Shown here piece by piece: positions 27,715-36,090 of a stretch of 64,000 bases of DNA. The DNA lies in assembly GCF_014640195.1 (NCBI RefSeq), contig NZ_BMGM01000002.1, positions 186,001 to 250,000 of the forward strand, given 5' to 3'. Both the position numbers and the translations under genes were made by a program. Source of the stretch: Psychroflexus planctonicus. GTDB lineage: Bacteria > Bacteroidota > Bacteroidia > Flavobacteriales > Flavobacteriaceae. How positions within the stretch are numbered: the stretch's first letter is position 1; the number at the start of each line of letters is the position of its first letter. Under the pieces are notes generated by a model. That model had not been told where the DNA came from, ran no database searches, and saw nothing but the letters and a program-made list of their open reading frames with translations.

Positions 27715-28470
27715 ATGGGAAGCTTAACCGATACTGTAAAAACCTTATTAATTGCCAACATTATATTTTTTGTGGGTACACTTTCTTTAGGCGATTATGC
27801 TTTCACACTTTTTGCTTTGTGGTTTCCAGAAAACCCAAATTTTGGGGTTTGGCAAATCATCACTCACATGTTTATGCATGGTAACGAAGCCCATATTTTC
27901 TTTAATATGTTTGCTTTGTTTATTTTTGGTAGCGTGTTAGAACGCAGTATTGGTCAATCTAAATTTATTTTTATTTACATTTCTTCGGGTTTGGGAGCAG
28001 CCGGGCTACAGATTTTGTTCAGTTATTTAGGGTATTGGGAAAACTACGATGCTTTAATAGAGTCAGGTTTATCCAGCAATCAAATTTCAGAGATGATTTC
28101 TAGCGCTATAGAAACAGGTCGTTTCCCAAATTACATCAATTCTTCAAACATTGGAGCAGCAAATTCATTAATTTCAAATTTTAGTGTTCCAATGGTAGGT
28201 GCATCAGGAGCCATTTTTGGTGTTTTGGCTGCTTTTGCATTAATGTACCCAAACATGCCCTTGTATTTTATTTTTGTGCCTATTCCAATTAAAGCCAAAT
28301 ATTTAATCGGTGGTTATTTTTTAATCGATTTGTATTCTGCTATTACCGACTCTAGTATTTTAGGGCCATCTAATGTGGCGCATTGGGCACATATTGGTGG
28401 AGCAGTTGTTGGATTTTTTATAATGTGGTATTGGAAAAAAAATTCGTTTAATCAAAACAGATGGAACTAA
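27715..28470 (+). CDS. Rhomboid-family intramembrane serine protease (first of two)
   Basis: 251 residues, about six membrane helices. The rhomboid catalytic dyad is visible: Ser164 in GASGAIFG and His226 in AHWAHIGG. The conserved HIFFNMFALFIFG segment of helix 2 (HxxxN) is also present. It cleaves transmembrane substrates within the bilayer; substrates are unknown. A loop of about 50 residues between helices 3 and 4 (LGYWENYDALIESGLSSNQI onward) is unusually long. It begins at the base after the mutL stop and is followed 3 bp later by a second rhomboid gene. Confidence 0.92.
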   Translation: MGSLTDTVKTLLIANIIFFVGTLSLGDYAFTLFALWFPENPNFGVWQIITHMFMHGNEAHIFFNMFALFIFGSVLERSIGQSKFIFIYISSGLGAAGLQILFSYLGYWENYDALIESGLSSNQISEMISSAIETGRFPNYINSSNIGAANSLISNFSVPMVGASGAIFGVLAAFALMYPNMPLYFIFVPIPIKAKYLIGGYFLIDLYSAITDSSILGPSNVAHWAHIGGAVVGFFIMWYWKKNSFNQNRWN

Positions 28471-28473
28471 CTT

Positions 28474-29367
28474 ATGAGCGACTGGCAACAAAATTTTCGA
28501 TATAAATATGCAACTTCAACCGTTGTAGAACGATTAATTGGCTTAAACCTGCTTTTATTTGTATTGACATTTGCTTTTCAAACTATCGGTTTCTTTTTTG
28601 AAGCACAAGCTAATTATTTTGTTGAATGGCTTATTTTTCCAGCAGATCCATTTGCATATATAGTCCAACCTTGGAGTATTATTACGTATGCTTTTTTGCA
28701 CAATGGCTTTATTCACATTTTATTTAACATGATTGTTCTTTATTTCTCTGGTAGAATTTTTCTTCAATTTTACTCGCCACAGCGAATGATTAACTTTTAT
28801 GTGTTAGGTGCTATTTTTGGCGCTTTAATTTTCATGTTGAGTTTCAATTTATTTCCTGTTTTTAGTCAATTGGGAAGCAGTAAACTACTTGGAGCTTCTG
28901 CTGCAGTCATGGCTATTTTAATAGGTGTTGCTACTAAAGTGCCCAATTACGGAGTTCGTTTATTTTTATTTGGGAATGTAAAGTTGTGGCATATTGCTGT
29001 TGTATTTGTTATACTAGATTTTATCCGAATTCCTTTTGGAAACCCTGGCGGACATTTAGCGCATTTAGGTGGTGCTTTTATCGGTTACTACTATTCTAAA
29101 CAATTGGATGAAAGAAACGATTTAGGAAGCTTTGTGGCTTCAACTATGCACTATTTTCAATCTTTGTTTGATGCTTCAGCACGTTCAAAACGAAATATGA
29201 AAACCGTTCATAAATCAGCTAAAAAGAAAGCTGCTAAAACAAATGTTTCCAAAACGGAGAAGCAAAAACGCGTAGATCAAATTTTAGATAAAATTAGCAA
29301 AAGTGGTTACGAAAGTCTTTCAAAAGAAGAAAAAGATTTCCTATTTGATGCGGGTAAAGACATGTAA
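28474..29367 (+). CDS. Rhomboid-family intramembrane serine protease (second of two)
   Basis: 297 residues. Catalytic Ser142 in LGASAAVMA and His197 in HLAHLGGAFIGYY; HILFNMIVLYFSG gives the helix-2 HxxxN motif. The N-terminal ~210 residues form the six-helix core. The C-terminal ~75 residues are a basic, cytoplasmic tail (NMKTVHKSAKKKAAKTN) with a short helical module near the end (VDQILDKISKSGYESLSKEE). The serine motif is GASA rather than the commoner GASG, which rhomboids tolerate. It starts 3 bp after the first rhomboid and ends 2 bp before the EEP gene. Confidence 0.92.
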   Translation: MSDWQQNFRYKYATSTVVERLIGLNLLLFVLTFAFQTIGFFFEAQANYFVEWLIFPADPFAYIVQPWSIITYAFLHNGFIHILFNMIVLYFSGRIFLQFYSPQRMINFYVLGAIFGALIFMLSFNLFPVFSQLGSSKLLGASAAVMAILIGVATKVPNYGVRLFLFGNVKLWHIAVVFVILDFIRIPFGNPGGHLAHLGGAFIGYYYSKQLDERNDLGSFVASTMHYFQSLFDASARSKRNMKTVHKSAKKKAAKTNVSKTEKQKRVDQILDKISKSGYESLSKEEKDFLFDAGKDM

Positions 29368-29369
29368 TC

Positions 29370-30401
29370 ATGGCAAAGAAAAAACTTCATTTTTTTGATC
29401 GTTTCATCTACTTTTTGAATGTTATTTCAGCCTTTTTACTTTTAATTTCTTACTTGCTTCCCTACATATCTCCAAAATATCTTCCTTTTATATCCATTTT
29501 AAATTTTGGGATTCCTATTTTAATCCTGCTAAATTTAATCTTTCTGCTGTATTGGATGCTCAAGCTGAAAAAGCAATTTTTATTATCGGGTATTATTTTA
29601 CTTGTAGGTTTATCCCACATTACTTCTTTATATGTTTTTTCAGACAAGCAAAATGATGAAGCGGAAGGAATCAAACTCATGAGTTATAATGTAAGGCATT
29701 TCAATTTGCATCAATGGATTCCTGATACAGATGTGGTTCAAGAAATTGAAGACTTTATTGAAGAAGAAAGTCCAGATTTAATTGCTTTTCAGGATTTTAG
29801 GTCAGATACAGATTTTAATATCGATGTGGATTTCCCATATCATTTTGTTTTCTTTAAAAGAGAAAACCAAAACACCAGCACGGTATTTTACTCTAAATAT
29901 CCCATTATAAACAAACAAAACATAGTGTTTCCTAAAACAGGAAATGGGGCTCATTTTGTCGATGTACAGTTACCAAAAGATACGATTCGGATTTTTAATA
30001 TTCACTTGGAGTCTTTAAAAATTCAACCTGACGTAAAGGAATTACAAAACGAAGACCGAAAGAAATTGGTAAATCGAGTAGGGCAATCTTTCAAAAAACA
30101 AGCTGAACAAATTGATTTGATTCAGCCATATATTGAAAATTCTCCTTATAAAAATATCATTATTGGCGATTATAACAATACGGCTTTTTCTTATGTATAT
30201 CGAAAATTAAAAGGAAACAATCTTAAAGATGCTTTTAAGGAAAAGGGCAGAGGCTTTGGGAAAACCTTCGATTTCGATTTTATTCCAATTCGTATTGATC
30301 ATGCTTTAGTAGATCAAGATATAGAAGTTTTAGATTTTAAAAATTACGAAGTTCAACTATCAGATCATTATCCGATAATGCTCGAATTTAAGCTTCCTTA
30401 A
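29370..30401 (+). CDS. Membrane-anchored endonuclease/exonuclease/phosphatase-family protein
   Basis: 343 residues. Two or three membrane helices in the first ~95 residues (YFLNVISAFLLLISYLLPYI; FGIPILILLNLIFLLYWML; LLSGIILLVGLSHITSLYVF). An EEP fold follows: KLMSYNVRHFN, DLIAFQDFR (where the metal-binding Glu is usually QE), NIHLES, IIIGDYNNT and the final LSDHYPIMLEF with the catalytic Asp-His. The Gln-Asp in place of Gln-Glu is a mild variation. It may cleave phosphodiesters of lipids or nucleotides at the outer face of the inner membrane; the substrate is unknown. It is the last gene of the mutL-rhomboid-rhomboid run. Confidence 0.85.
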   Translation: MAKKKLHFFDRFIYFLNVISAFLLLISYLLPYISPKYLPFISILNFGIPILILLNLIFLLYWMLKLKKQFLLSGIILLVGLSHITSLYVFSDKQNDEAEGIKLMSYNVRHFNLHQWIPDTDVVQEIEDFIEEESPDLIAFQDFRSDTDFNIDVDFPYHFVFFKRENQNTSTVFYSKYPIINKQNIVFPKTGNGAHFVDVQLPKDTIRIFNIHLESLKIQPDVKELQNEDRKKLVNRVGQSFKKQAEQIDLIQPYIENSPYKNIIIGDYNNTAFSYVYRKLKGNNLKDAFKEKGRGFGKTFDFDFIPIRIDHALVDQDIEVLDFKNYEVQLSDHYPIMLEFKLP

Positions 30402-30410
30402 CAACGAAGA

Positions 30411-31037
30411 TTAGTGTTTTTCTAGATAGGTAAGTGCGTTTGTTCCTTCGTTAAAGAGCAAGTCTAAAATGCTTAAATTATTCAAATAACCTTTTTTACT
30501 TTCAAAAACTTGAACATAAGAATCTAATTCTTGACTTGGTTTACGTTTGGCTTTGGCTAAATACCGAAAATCTTTTACATCTTTACTTTCAGCATAATCT
30601 TCCTGAAAAGTAGAAGTGTGTTCTATTGGTAGTTCTAAGCCTAAACTTTCTAGTAGTACGTTCCAAGCAGCTTGGGTAAAATCGATTAAATATTCAAATT
30701 TCTGATGATAAATAGGATGGAAGTCATCTTCAAAAAATTCAAAATAAGGCGAAGTTCGGTAGGCTGATTCTAAAGACTTCCAATGCAAGATTTGCCATTT
30801 AAAATCGTTTTCAATTTTTACATCTTTCAACAATTGATGCTTTCCATCACCACGGTGTTTTATGGGAATATTCAATAATAACTTCCCGTTTGCTCCATAA
30901 ATATATTGCCGTGTTCGGTAACTTTGTTTTTGGTAATTGTCATTGATTTCAAAACGCAAAGATGTCGATTTAGCCAAGGGCACAAAAAGATCTATTGGTC
31001 CAAAATACAAAGGTTGAATAAGGGCTTCCTGCATCAT
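30411..31037 (-). CDS. WbqC-like family protein
   Basis: 208 residues, matching the WbqC-like family in length. Recognisable blocks are IQPLYFGPIDLF near the N-terminus, YQKQSYRTRQYIYGANGK, LLNIPIKHRG, WKSLESAYRTSPYFEFFEDD and LGLELPIEHTS. Some members sit in polysaccharide loci, but the biochemical role is unclear. In this operon it follows lepB with no gap, so it is transcribed with parAB, DUF5683, dapB and lepB. It converges on the EEP gene, 9 bp away. Confidence 0.85.
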   Translation of the reverse strand: MMQEALIQPLYFGPIDLFVPLAKSTSLRFEINDNYQKQSYRTRQYIYGANGKLLLNIPIKHRGDGKHQLLKDVKIENDFKWQILHWKSLESAYRTSPYFEFFEDDFHPIYHQKFEYLIDFTQAAWNVLLESLGLELPIEHTSTFQEDYAESKDVKDFRYLAKAKRKPSQELDSYVQVFESKKGYLNNLSILDLLFNEGTNALTYLEKH

Positions 31038-32609
31038 TTAGGAATTGTTTTTTCGTTTTTTAAATGTTCTGTAACCAATGCCTAACAATACTAAAATTAA
31101 AAAGTAGGGCAAGTAAGAAGTACGTTCACCTTCGCCGCTAACGGTAGTAAACATTCTATCCCATCTAATTTTATTTAATCCGCTAGCATGTGGATCTATA
31201 CTTAACCAAATAAAAACGGGTTTTCCTACAATGTGTGTTTCGGGTACAAAACCCCAATATCTGCTATCTTCAGAATTATGGCGATTGTCTCCCATCATCC
31301 AGTAATAATTTTGTTTAAACGTATATGAATCTACAGGCTCATCATTGATGTAAACTTGGTCGTCTTTCAGTGACATTTTTTGTTGCACGCCCATTTCTTC
31401 GCCTTCATAGACTTCAATAGTTCTTTGGTAAAAGCCAAAACTTTCTGCATTTAATTCAACTGTCGCTCCTTTTTCTGGAACATAAATTGAACCCATTTGA
31501 TCCCCATTCCAAGTATATTTTTGGTTGTTGGGAAAAATCTTTTTATCCAGATAATCGGTAGGTGAAATTAATCGTTTAGCTCGCTCAACATTTGGGTGAT
31601 TTTTGAAACTTTCCATGCTTTCTTCCGTCATGGCTTTTATGTAATACTGATCTAGATCTTTATCAAAATAGCTAATTCCATCTGTAATGTCATACCGAGA
31701 TCTCAAGAAATCAGGATTAAAACCTTTTCCTTTTCCTTGTACCATATAGGAAAATTGGGGTCTTGCACGTTCAGGTAAATCAATTTTCTCTCCATTTACA
31801 TGAACATAACCATCTTTTACGGCAACAGAATCGCCCGCAATGGCAACAGCTCTTTTCACATAATTCGATTTTTTATCAATTGGTTTATAATAGTGTTTTC
31901 CAGAAGTATCAAAAAACTTTCTAACCGTATCTACCGGCCAATTAAAAACAACAATATCATTTCGTTGAATTTCTTGAAAACCAGGAAATCTAAAATAAGG
32001 AAGTTGGACATCGCTTACATAAGATTTTACTCCTACCAACGGAATACTATCATGCACCATTGGAAGCGCTAAAGGAGTTTGCGGAGTTTTTGCACCATAA
32101 TGAAACTTACTCACAAATAAGAAATCTCCTACTAACAAGGATTTTTCTAAAGATGGTGTTGGTATGGTAAAAGGCTGCATTACGTAAGTATGCACAATTG
32201 TTGCGGCAACTACAGCAAACAAAATAGAACTTAGAGTTTCTCCTCCTTTTGTTTTCGCATTTAGCTCCCGTTTTCCTTGGTATTCTTCAGTTGTAAAGTA
32301 ATTGATATAATACAGATATAAACCTAAAGTTAGGATACAAAGCCAAGTATCTAAAGCAGAATCTTTTTTAAAACTTCTGGCTGTTTCTACCCAGATTACA
32401 GGAAACATAATGAGATTAATAATAGGGATAAATAGCAAAATAGTCCACCAAGTAGGCCGTTGAATAATCCGCATTAAAACTATTGCATTATATATTGGAA
32501 TTGCTGCTTGCCAAGCACTTCTACCAGCTCTTTTATAAAGTTTCCAAGTGCCTAAAAAATGAATAACTTGAACAACAAGTATGAAGATTATTAGTTGTGT
32601 AAATGTCAT
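31038..32609 (-). CDS. lepB: Signal peptidase I, long Bacteroidota form
   Basis: 523 residues, well above the ~320 of E. coli. The first ~105 residues contain about three membrane segments. The catalytic Ser153 lies in IPTPSLEKSLLVGD and the general-base Lys252 in NYVKRAVAIAGD. Box E, GDNRHNSEDSRYWGFVP, is at about 440-456. A large insert separates the Lys box from box E (about 270-430), as usual in this phylum. A final hydrophobic segment (YLPYFLILVLLGIG) ends in KKRKNNS. The enzyme removes signal peptides from exported proteins. It follows dapB by 11 bp and precedes the WbqC-like gene with no gap. Confidence 0.95.
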   Translation of the reverse strand: MTFTQLIIFILVVQVIHFLGTWKLYKRAGRSAWQAAIPIYNAIVLMRIIQRPTWWTILLFIPIINLIMFPVIWVETARSFKKDSALDTWLCILTLGLYLYYINYFTTEEYQGKRELNAKTKGGETLSSILFAVVAATIVHTYVMQPFTIPTPSLEKSLLVGDFLFVSKFHYGAKTPQTPLALPMVHDSIPLVGVKSYVSDVQLPYFRFPGFQEIQRNDIVVFNWPVDTVRKFFDTSGKHYYKPIDKKSNYVKRAVAIAGDSVAVKDGYVHVNGEKIDLPERARPQFSYMVQGKGKGFNPDFLRSRYDITDGISYFDKDLDQYYIKAMTEESMESFKNHPNVERAKRLISPTDYLDKKIFPNNQKYTWNGDQMGSIYVPEKGATVELNAESFGFYQRTIEVYEGEEMGVQQKMSLKDDQVYINDEPVDSYTFKQNYYWMMGDNRHNSEDSRYWGFVPETHIVGKPVFIWLSIDPHASGLNKIRWDRMFTTVSGEGERTSYLPYFLILVLLGIGYRTFKKRKNNS

Positions 32610-32620
32610 AATTATTTTAT

Positions 32621-33349
32621 TTATTGAGCTGTAAATGCATGCAATACGTCCTTCATGCTATAAATTCCTGTTTTTGTTTTTTTCTGAAGCCACTCCGCTG
32701 CAATTACCGCTCCTAGAGCAAAACCATCCCGTGTATGTGCGGTGTGTTTAATTTCTATATCGTCAATTGTACTGCTATAGGCTATTTTATGTGTTCCTTT
32801 CACGTCTTCAATACGTTTAGCTTCAATTGGTAATTCGCTATTATTTGCTTTGTTAGCTGGATATTTCCAAGCAGAATAATTTTCATTTTTATCAATAATT
32901 CCTTCAGCTAATGTTATAGCTGTTCCGCTAGGTGCATCTTTTTTTTCGGTATGGTGAATTTCTTCAAGGTTAATTTTATAATCGCTAAAATTAGCCATTA
33001 ACTCAGCTAAATGTGCATTCAGTTGAAAAAATAAATTAACTCCTAAGCTAAAATTAGAAGCATAGATAAATTTTCCATTTTCTTTTTGGGCAATTTCACA
33101 AGCTTTTTCATATTGATCCAACCATCCTGTTGTACCTGAGATAACGGGAACTCCCAATTGAAAGCAAGTAGTAATATTGGTAAAAGCCGCTTCAGGAATA
33201 CTAAAATCAATAGCCACATCAGCTTCTTGTAGAGCATCTTTATCAATAGGAGTGGAGCTTTGTTTTAGAACAATTTCATGCTGCCGTTCTAACGCAATTT
33301 TCTCAATGGTTTTTCCCATTTTACCGTATCCGAGTAAGGCAATTTTCAT
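32621..33349 (-). CDS. dapB: 4-hydroxy-tetrahydrodipicolinate reductase
   Basis: 242 residues. NAD(P)-binding start KIALLGYGKMGKTIE, VPVISGTTGWLDQ, and the catalytic motif EIHHTEKKDAPSGTAITLAE with the active-site His and Lys are all clear. It reduces 4-hydroxy-tetrahydrodipicolinate in the lysine/diaminopimelate pathway, feeding peptidoglycan. It lies between DUF5683 (1-bp gap) and lepB (11-bp gap), a cell-envelope grouping. Confidence 0.96.
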   Translation of the reverse strand: MKIALLGYGKMGKTIEKIALERQHEIVLKQSSTPIDKDALQEADVAIDFSIPEAAFTNITTCFQLGVPVISGTTGWLDQYEKACEIAQKENGKFIYASNFSLGVNLFFQLNAHLAELMANFSDYKINLEEIHHTEKKDAPSGTAITLAEGIIDKNENYSAWKYPANKANNSELPIEAKRIEDVKGTHKIAYSSTIDDIEIKHTAHTRDGFALGAVIAAEWLQKKTKTGIYSMKDVLHAFTAQ

Positions 33350-33350
33350 T

Positions 33351-33956
33351 TTAATTAAATTTAAAATTTACAGACAAGCCATAACTTAAATTACCTGTTA
33401 GAAAGTCTTGTTCTGCTTGTGGTTTTAAAGATAGATTTTCACTGACGTTAAACTGCTGTAAATGTGCATCTACATTGGCATCTACAATATTTAAGATGTA
33501 AGCACCAATGACAAATAGTAAAGATAAATCTCTGTTTTTTCTAAATAACTTTTGAGCATCGATTAAATTTTGATCAGTTAAAATACCAAAAAATTCATCT
33601 TCTTGACCCGTTAAACGTTGTTTAAAGGCATCTCTATAAGCCTGATATTGATTGTTGTTATCTATATAGAAATACAAAGTGGTTCCTAATGCCGCGTAAA
33701 CCAAGGGAATTTTCCAATATTTACGATTGTAAGCTTGCCCTAAACCAGGAATTACAGCTGAAAAAAATGCAGCTTTAGATGGACCTAGCGGATCGTATAA
33801 ATCAAGTCCGAAATCACGTTCTTTTTCCACACCGGTTTGTTCTATTTTCATACTGATACCTTCCTTTTTAGGGATGCTATCAATTTGAGCAAAACTTATG
33901 TGAAGCCCAAAAAACAAAACAGCTAAAATGAAAATGCTAAGCGTCTTTAGATTCAT
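33351..33956 (-). CDS. DUF5683 membrane protein
   Basis: 201 residues with an N-terminal signal (LSIFILAVLFFGLHISFAQ). The DUF5683 core is GPSKAAFFSAVIPGLGQAYN followed by RKYWKIPLVYAALGTTLYFY, a membrane-embedded hairpin. Another hydrophobic segment (LSLLFVIGAYILNIVDANVD) follows, then a short C-terminal tail. Function unknown. Its start lies inside the end of parB (20-bp overlap) and it ends one base before dapB, so it is fixed in the parAB-dapB-lepB operon. Confidence 0.85.
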   Translation of the reverse strand: MNLKTLSIFILAVLFFGLHISFAQIDSIPKKEGISMKIEQTGVEKERDFGLDLYDPLGPSKAAFFSAVIPGLGQAYNRKYWKIPLVYAALGTTLYFYIDNNNQYQAYRDAFKQRLTGQEDEFFGILTDQNLIDAQKLFRKNRDLSLLFVIGAYILNIVDANVDAHLQQFNVSENLSLKPQAEQDFLTGNLSYGLSVNFKFN

Positions 33957-34836
33957 TGATTAATTTTTTAATGCGCTTAAAATCTTCTTCTGAAGAAAAC
34001 GGAATAATCAATTTTCCATTTCCTTTTTTATTCAACTTTACATCTACTTTTGCTCCAAAGTAATTCGAAATTTCCTTTACAGCTTTTTGCTTAGCTTCAT
34101 CTAACTTAGGACTGGTAGTAGGTTTTTGTTGGGTGGTAAGCGATTTTACTAATCGCTCGGTTTCTCTTACCGAAAGTTTATCTTTTATAATGCGCTCATA
34201 AACTTCTAGTTGTTCGTCTGTTTCACTTAAAGCAATAAGCGCTCTACCATGACCCATACTCAAAAAACCATCGCGCATTCCGGTTTGTATAATTGGGTCT
34301 AATTTCAATAAACGCAAATAATTGGCAATAGTTGAACGGTTTTTACCAATTCGGTCGCTCATTTCTTCTTGCGTTAAATCTACTTCTTCAATTAAACGCT
34401 GATATGAAAGCGCAATTTCTATCGGGTCTAAGTCTTGGCGTTGAATGTTTTCAACCAAAGCCATTTCTAAAGACTCCTGATCGTTTGCTATTCTAATATA
34501 AGCTGGAATACTGGGTAAACCCACCATTTTTGAAGCTCGATAACGACGCTCACCAGAAACCAATTGAAATTGGTTAAATCCTAATTTCCGAACGGTTATG
34601 GGTTGTATTACACCCAATTCTTTTATTGATGAAGCCAATTCGGTCAAGGCATCTTCATTAAAACTAGTTCGCGGTTGGTGCGGATTAACTTCTATACTTT
34701 CTAAGTCCAACTCTACAATATTGCCAACCACTTTGTCAGCATTTTTATCGTTAGCCGATTGGATATCGTTTTCTGGATCTTTCAACAAAGCCGATAGACC
34801 ACGACCCAAAGCTTTTTTCTTAGAGGCTTTTGCCAT
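33937..34836 (-). CDS. parB: Chromosome partitioning protein ParB
   Basis: 299 residues. N-terminal ParA-interaction motif KKALGRGLSALL, then box I IEVNPHQPRTSFNEDAL and the CTP-binding box II GERRYRASKMVGL. A helix-turn-helix follows (TQEEMSDRIGKNRSTIANYL), and the C-terminal dimerisation region is lysine-rich. ParB loads at parS, slides along DNA as a CTP-gated clamp and guides origin segregation with ParA. The start shares a base with the parA stop. No parS consensus was found nearby. Confidence 0.96.
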   Translation of the reverse strand: MAKASKKKALGRGLSALLKDPENDIQSANDKNADKVVGNIVELDLESIEVNPHQPRTSFNEDALTELASSIKELGVIQPITVRKLGFNQFQLVSGERRYRASKMVGLPSIPAYIRIANDQESLEMALVENIQRQDLDPIEIALSYQRLIEEVDLTQEEMSDRIGKNRSTIANYLRLLKLDPIIQTGMRDGFLSMGHGRALIALSETDEQLEVYERIIKDKLSVRETERLVKSLTTQQKPTTSPKLDEAKQKAVKEISNYFGAKVDVKLNKKGNGKLIIPFSSEEDFKRIKKLINESKDA

Positions 34837-35600
34837 TATGCGTTTTTCTTTATAATTTCTTCAGCCAAACTTAAATAATTATTAGCGCCTCGGCTACTGG
34901 CATCATATTTAATAATACTTTCTCCATAACTCGGCGCTTCACTTAAACGAACGTTCCGTTGAATTACCGTTTTAAATACCATGTCTTCAAAATGATTTTC
35001 TACTTCTTCAACTACTTGGTTAGACAAGCGTAAACGCGAATCGAACATGGTGAGTAACAAACCTTCAAAATCCAATTCAGGATTGTGTAATTTTTGTATG
35101 CTTTTAATAGTATTCAATAATTTACCCAAACCTTCTAAAGCAAAATATTCGCATTGTATAGGAATAATAACCGAATTAGCGGCCGTTAACGCATTGAGAG
35201 TTAATAATCCCAAAGAAGGTGCGCAATCTATTATAATGTAATCGTAGTTGTCTTTTATGTTTTCTAAAGCTTCTTTCAGCATGTATTCCCGGCGTTCTTG
35301 GTTTACCAATTCCAGTTCAATGGCCACCAAATCGATGTGTGCAGGTAAAATGGAAAGGTTAGGAGAGTCCGTTTCTAAAATGGCTTCTTCTGCTTTATTG
35401 CTGTGTTCAAGAATTTGGTAAGTACCAATTTCTACTTTTTCTACATCAATACCCAAACCTGAAGTAGCATTGGCCTGCGGGTCGGCATCTATCAAAAGTA
35501 CTTTTTTCTCCAACACACCTAGAGCAGCCGATAAGTTGACAGCCGTGGTTGTTTTTCCAACGCCACCTTTTTGGTTGGCAATTGCAATAATTTTTCCCAT
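34836..35600 (-). CDS. parA: Chromosome partitioning ATPase ParA (Soj)
   Basis: 254 residues. Deviant Walker A NQKGGVGKTTTAVNLSAALG with the signature Lys, then VLLIDADPQANATSGLG (Walker A') and YIIIDCAPSLGLLTLNALTA (Walker B). It forms ATP-dependent dimers on nucleoid DNA that position ParB-bound origins. It heads the six-gene leftward operon parA, parB, DUF5683, dapB, lepB, WbqC-like. The nearest upstream promoter-like sequence is weak (TACTTTTA on the minus strand near 35624-35631). Confidence 0.96.
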   Translation of the reverse strand: MGKIIAIANQKGGVGKTTTAVNLSAALGVLEKKVLLIDADPQANATSGLGIDVEKVEIGTYQILEHSNKAEEAILETDSPNLSILPAHIDLVAIELELVNQERREYMLKEALENIKDNYDYIIIDCAPSLGLLTLNALTAANSVIIPIQCEYFALEGLGKLLNTIKSIQKLHNPELDFEGLLLTMFDSRLRLSNQVVEEVENHFEDMVFKTVIQRNVRLSEAPSYGESIIKYDASSRGANNYLSLAEEIIKKNA

Positions 35601-36090
35601 GAATATGTATAAAATTCAGTTTGTAAAAGTACAATTTATTCTCCCATTAAAAAACTCGAATTATCAACACTTATTGTTGCTTTGATAAAAAATGATGTTG
35701 TTTTTCTCGCTTTAATTTTCAAAGAAAAGTTTTACTTGATTACTTCAATCGGATTTCTCTCTTCAAACATTCGGGATCGAAATGACAAAAAACAAACTGG
35801 TTGTCATGTCGAATGAAGTGAGACATCTCATCTTCTATTACTCACTTCAACCTTCAAGCTGAAACACCTTACAAACCTGTCATTCCACACGAGTTGAAGC
35901 GAGATGCGGAATCTTATTGTTTGTTGTACATGGAAATATCGCTTAGAACTTGCTTTGTGTTTTTATCAGATAAGACTACGAGTTAAACTGGAAACTTCGT
36001 GGTCACAATTTTTATTCAGTAAATGTGAATAACCATAAATATATAAAAACCAACTACTACAAACGAAGCCGTCTAAAGTCTAAATCAAAC
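35601..36090. other. Intergenic region with three copies of a dispersed element
   Basis: 490 bp without a gene. Three diverged copies of a TGTCATTyCG...GAAGyGAGAnATC-type element are present: one on the minus strand at 35747-35787, two on the plus strand at 35801-35832 and 35879-35914. Such elements are common between flavobacterial genes. The remaining sequence is plain AT-rich DNA. No parS-like palindrome was seen. Confidence 0.55.

Noticed and set aside
35601-36090. parS site next to parAB
   Set aside because: No palindrome resembling the conserved parS sequence was found by eye on either strand.
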